Assembly: GCA_036274155.1 (NCBI GenBank)
Contig: DASUGH010000165.1
Location: 1-64,000 of the forward strand
Reading direction: 5' to 3'
Length of the DNA: 64,000 nt
Source of the DNA: Gp6-AA40 sp036274155
GTDB taxonomy: Bacteria > Acidobacteriota > Vicinamibacteria > Vicinamibacterales > UBA2999
In this document: piece after piece, positions 63,807 to 64,000 of the stretch
How the letters are laid out: every line of letters starts with the position of its first letter
Numbering within the stretch: the first letter of the stretch is position 1
Program-made: the position numbers and the translations under genes
The notes under the pieces: model-generated
Told to the model about the DNA's origin: nothing
What the model saw: the letters and a program-made list of their open reading frames with translations, nothing else
The model's database searches: none

Positions 63807-63829
63807 ATACTGAGACTTAGTCTCAGTAT
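63807..63829. promoter_or_regulatory. 23-bp perfect palindrome, Fur-like operator
   Basis: ATACTGAGACT-T-AGTCTCAGTAT has 11-bp perfect arms around one base and begins at the expected transcription start. Its inner 15 bp, TGAGACT-n-AGTCTCA, share the 7-1-7 layout of the Fur-family box TGATAAT-n-ATTATCA (11 of 15 positions). The downstream PepSY-TM gene belongs to a group often linked to iron uptake, which makes iron control plausible. Confidence 0.65.
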
Positions 63830-63876
63830 CAGCACGCTGACTCTCACTCTCACACTCTTCACGTCGCGCTGACCCG

Positions 63877-64000
63877 ATGAAACTCCGTCCGCTCATCTTC
63901 TGGCCGCACCTCATCGCCGGCACCGCAGCCGGTCTCGTGATTCTCCTGATGGCGTTCACCGGGGTCCTCCTGACCTACGAACGTCAACTGGTTGCCTGGG
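63877..64000 (+). CDS. PepSY-associated TM protein, N-terminus only
   Basis: 41 codons are visible before the window ends: MKLRPLIFWPHLIAG followed by TAAGLVILLMAFTGVLLTYE. The WPHLIAG and FTGVLLTYE pattern around the first membrane helix is the start of PepSY-TM proteins (reductase-like membrane proteins often next to siderophore receptors). The strong promoter and palindrome upstream support a first gene of a regulated unit. The rest lies outside the window. Confidence 0.75.
   Translation, partial: MKLRPLIFWPHLIAGTAAGLVILLMAFTGVLLTYERQLVAW

Overview
The window is a GC-rich stretch of a bacterial chromosome with tightly packed genes. The gene families point to Acidobacteriota, most likely class Vicinamibacteria: a TIGR03435-type soil protein, a VWFA-related Acidobacterial-type protein, an Oar-like TonB-dependent receptor carrying a carboxypeptidase-regulatory domain, and a very large carboxypeptidase-regulatory repeat protein. 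The taxon is inferred from family content and GC richness; no rRNA or tRNA gene was seen.

Layout. 0-6 kb: an edge-truncated M48-type metalloprotease and a TonB protein on the minus strand, a heptamer repeat array, an SRPBCC/ArsR pair with its own palindromic operator, a zinc-dependent phospholipase C and a bactofilin. 6-12.4 kb: a nuclease-helicase fusion of the TM0106 type, mscL, a DUF937 protein, a MITE-like inverted repeat and an RcnB-like secreted protein. 12.5-18.8 kb: an O-methyltransferase, a 3Fe-4S ferredoxin with its reductase, and two orphan sensor histidine kinases. 18.8-27.6 kb and 36-40 kb: aromatic-ring catabolism genes (LigI-, LigC-, fused LigB-LigA-, LigU-like, plus a VOC extradiol dioxygenase), interrupted by the large surface-type genes. 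27.6-35.7 kb: VWFA, Oar-like receptor, TIGR03435 and an outer-membrane barrel. 35.8-43.4 kb: UBP zinc finger, PPK2, a metallo-beta-lactamase-fold lipoprotein and two tandem small outer-membrane barrel paralogues. 43.7-50 kb: a class I aminotransferase facing the heat-shock operon hrcA-grpE-dnaJ-prmA-M24 peptidase. 50-55 kb: XdhC, a PBP1-type peptidoglycan synthase and BshC. 55-64 kb: a pseudokinase with PEGA domains, carA-carB, an aromatic amino-acid hydroxylase, a CHRD protein and the start of a PepSY-TM protein behind a sigma70-like promoter with a Fur-like palindrome.

How genes fit together. The Lig set describes protocatechuate 4,5-cleavage down to oxalomesaconate, with no LigJ or LigK in view. 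The envelope set (TonB, Oar-like receptor, VWFA, TIGR03435, barrels, PBP1, bactofilin, MscL) fits a soil bacterium that takes up polymers. carAB, hrcA-grpE-dnaJ, prmA and bshC are core genes.

The most unusual content is non-coding. It includes several kinds of intergenic inverted or tandem repeat: heptamer minisatellites, a 54-bp-arm nested palindrome enclosing a possible three-way junction, a 35-bp-arm MITE-like unit, a 41-bp tandem repeat, and dispersed hairpins that share an invariant TGAA/TTCA loop on stems of different sequence.
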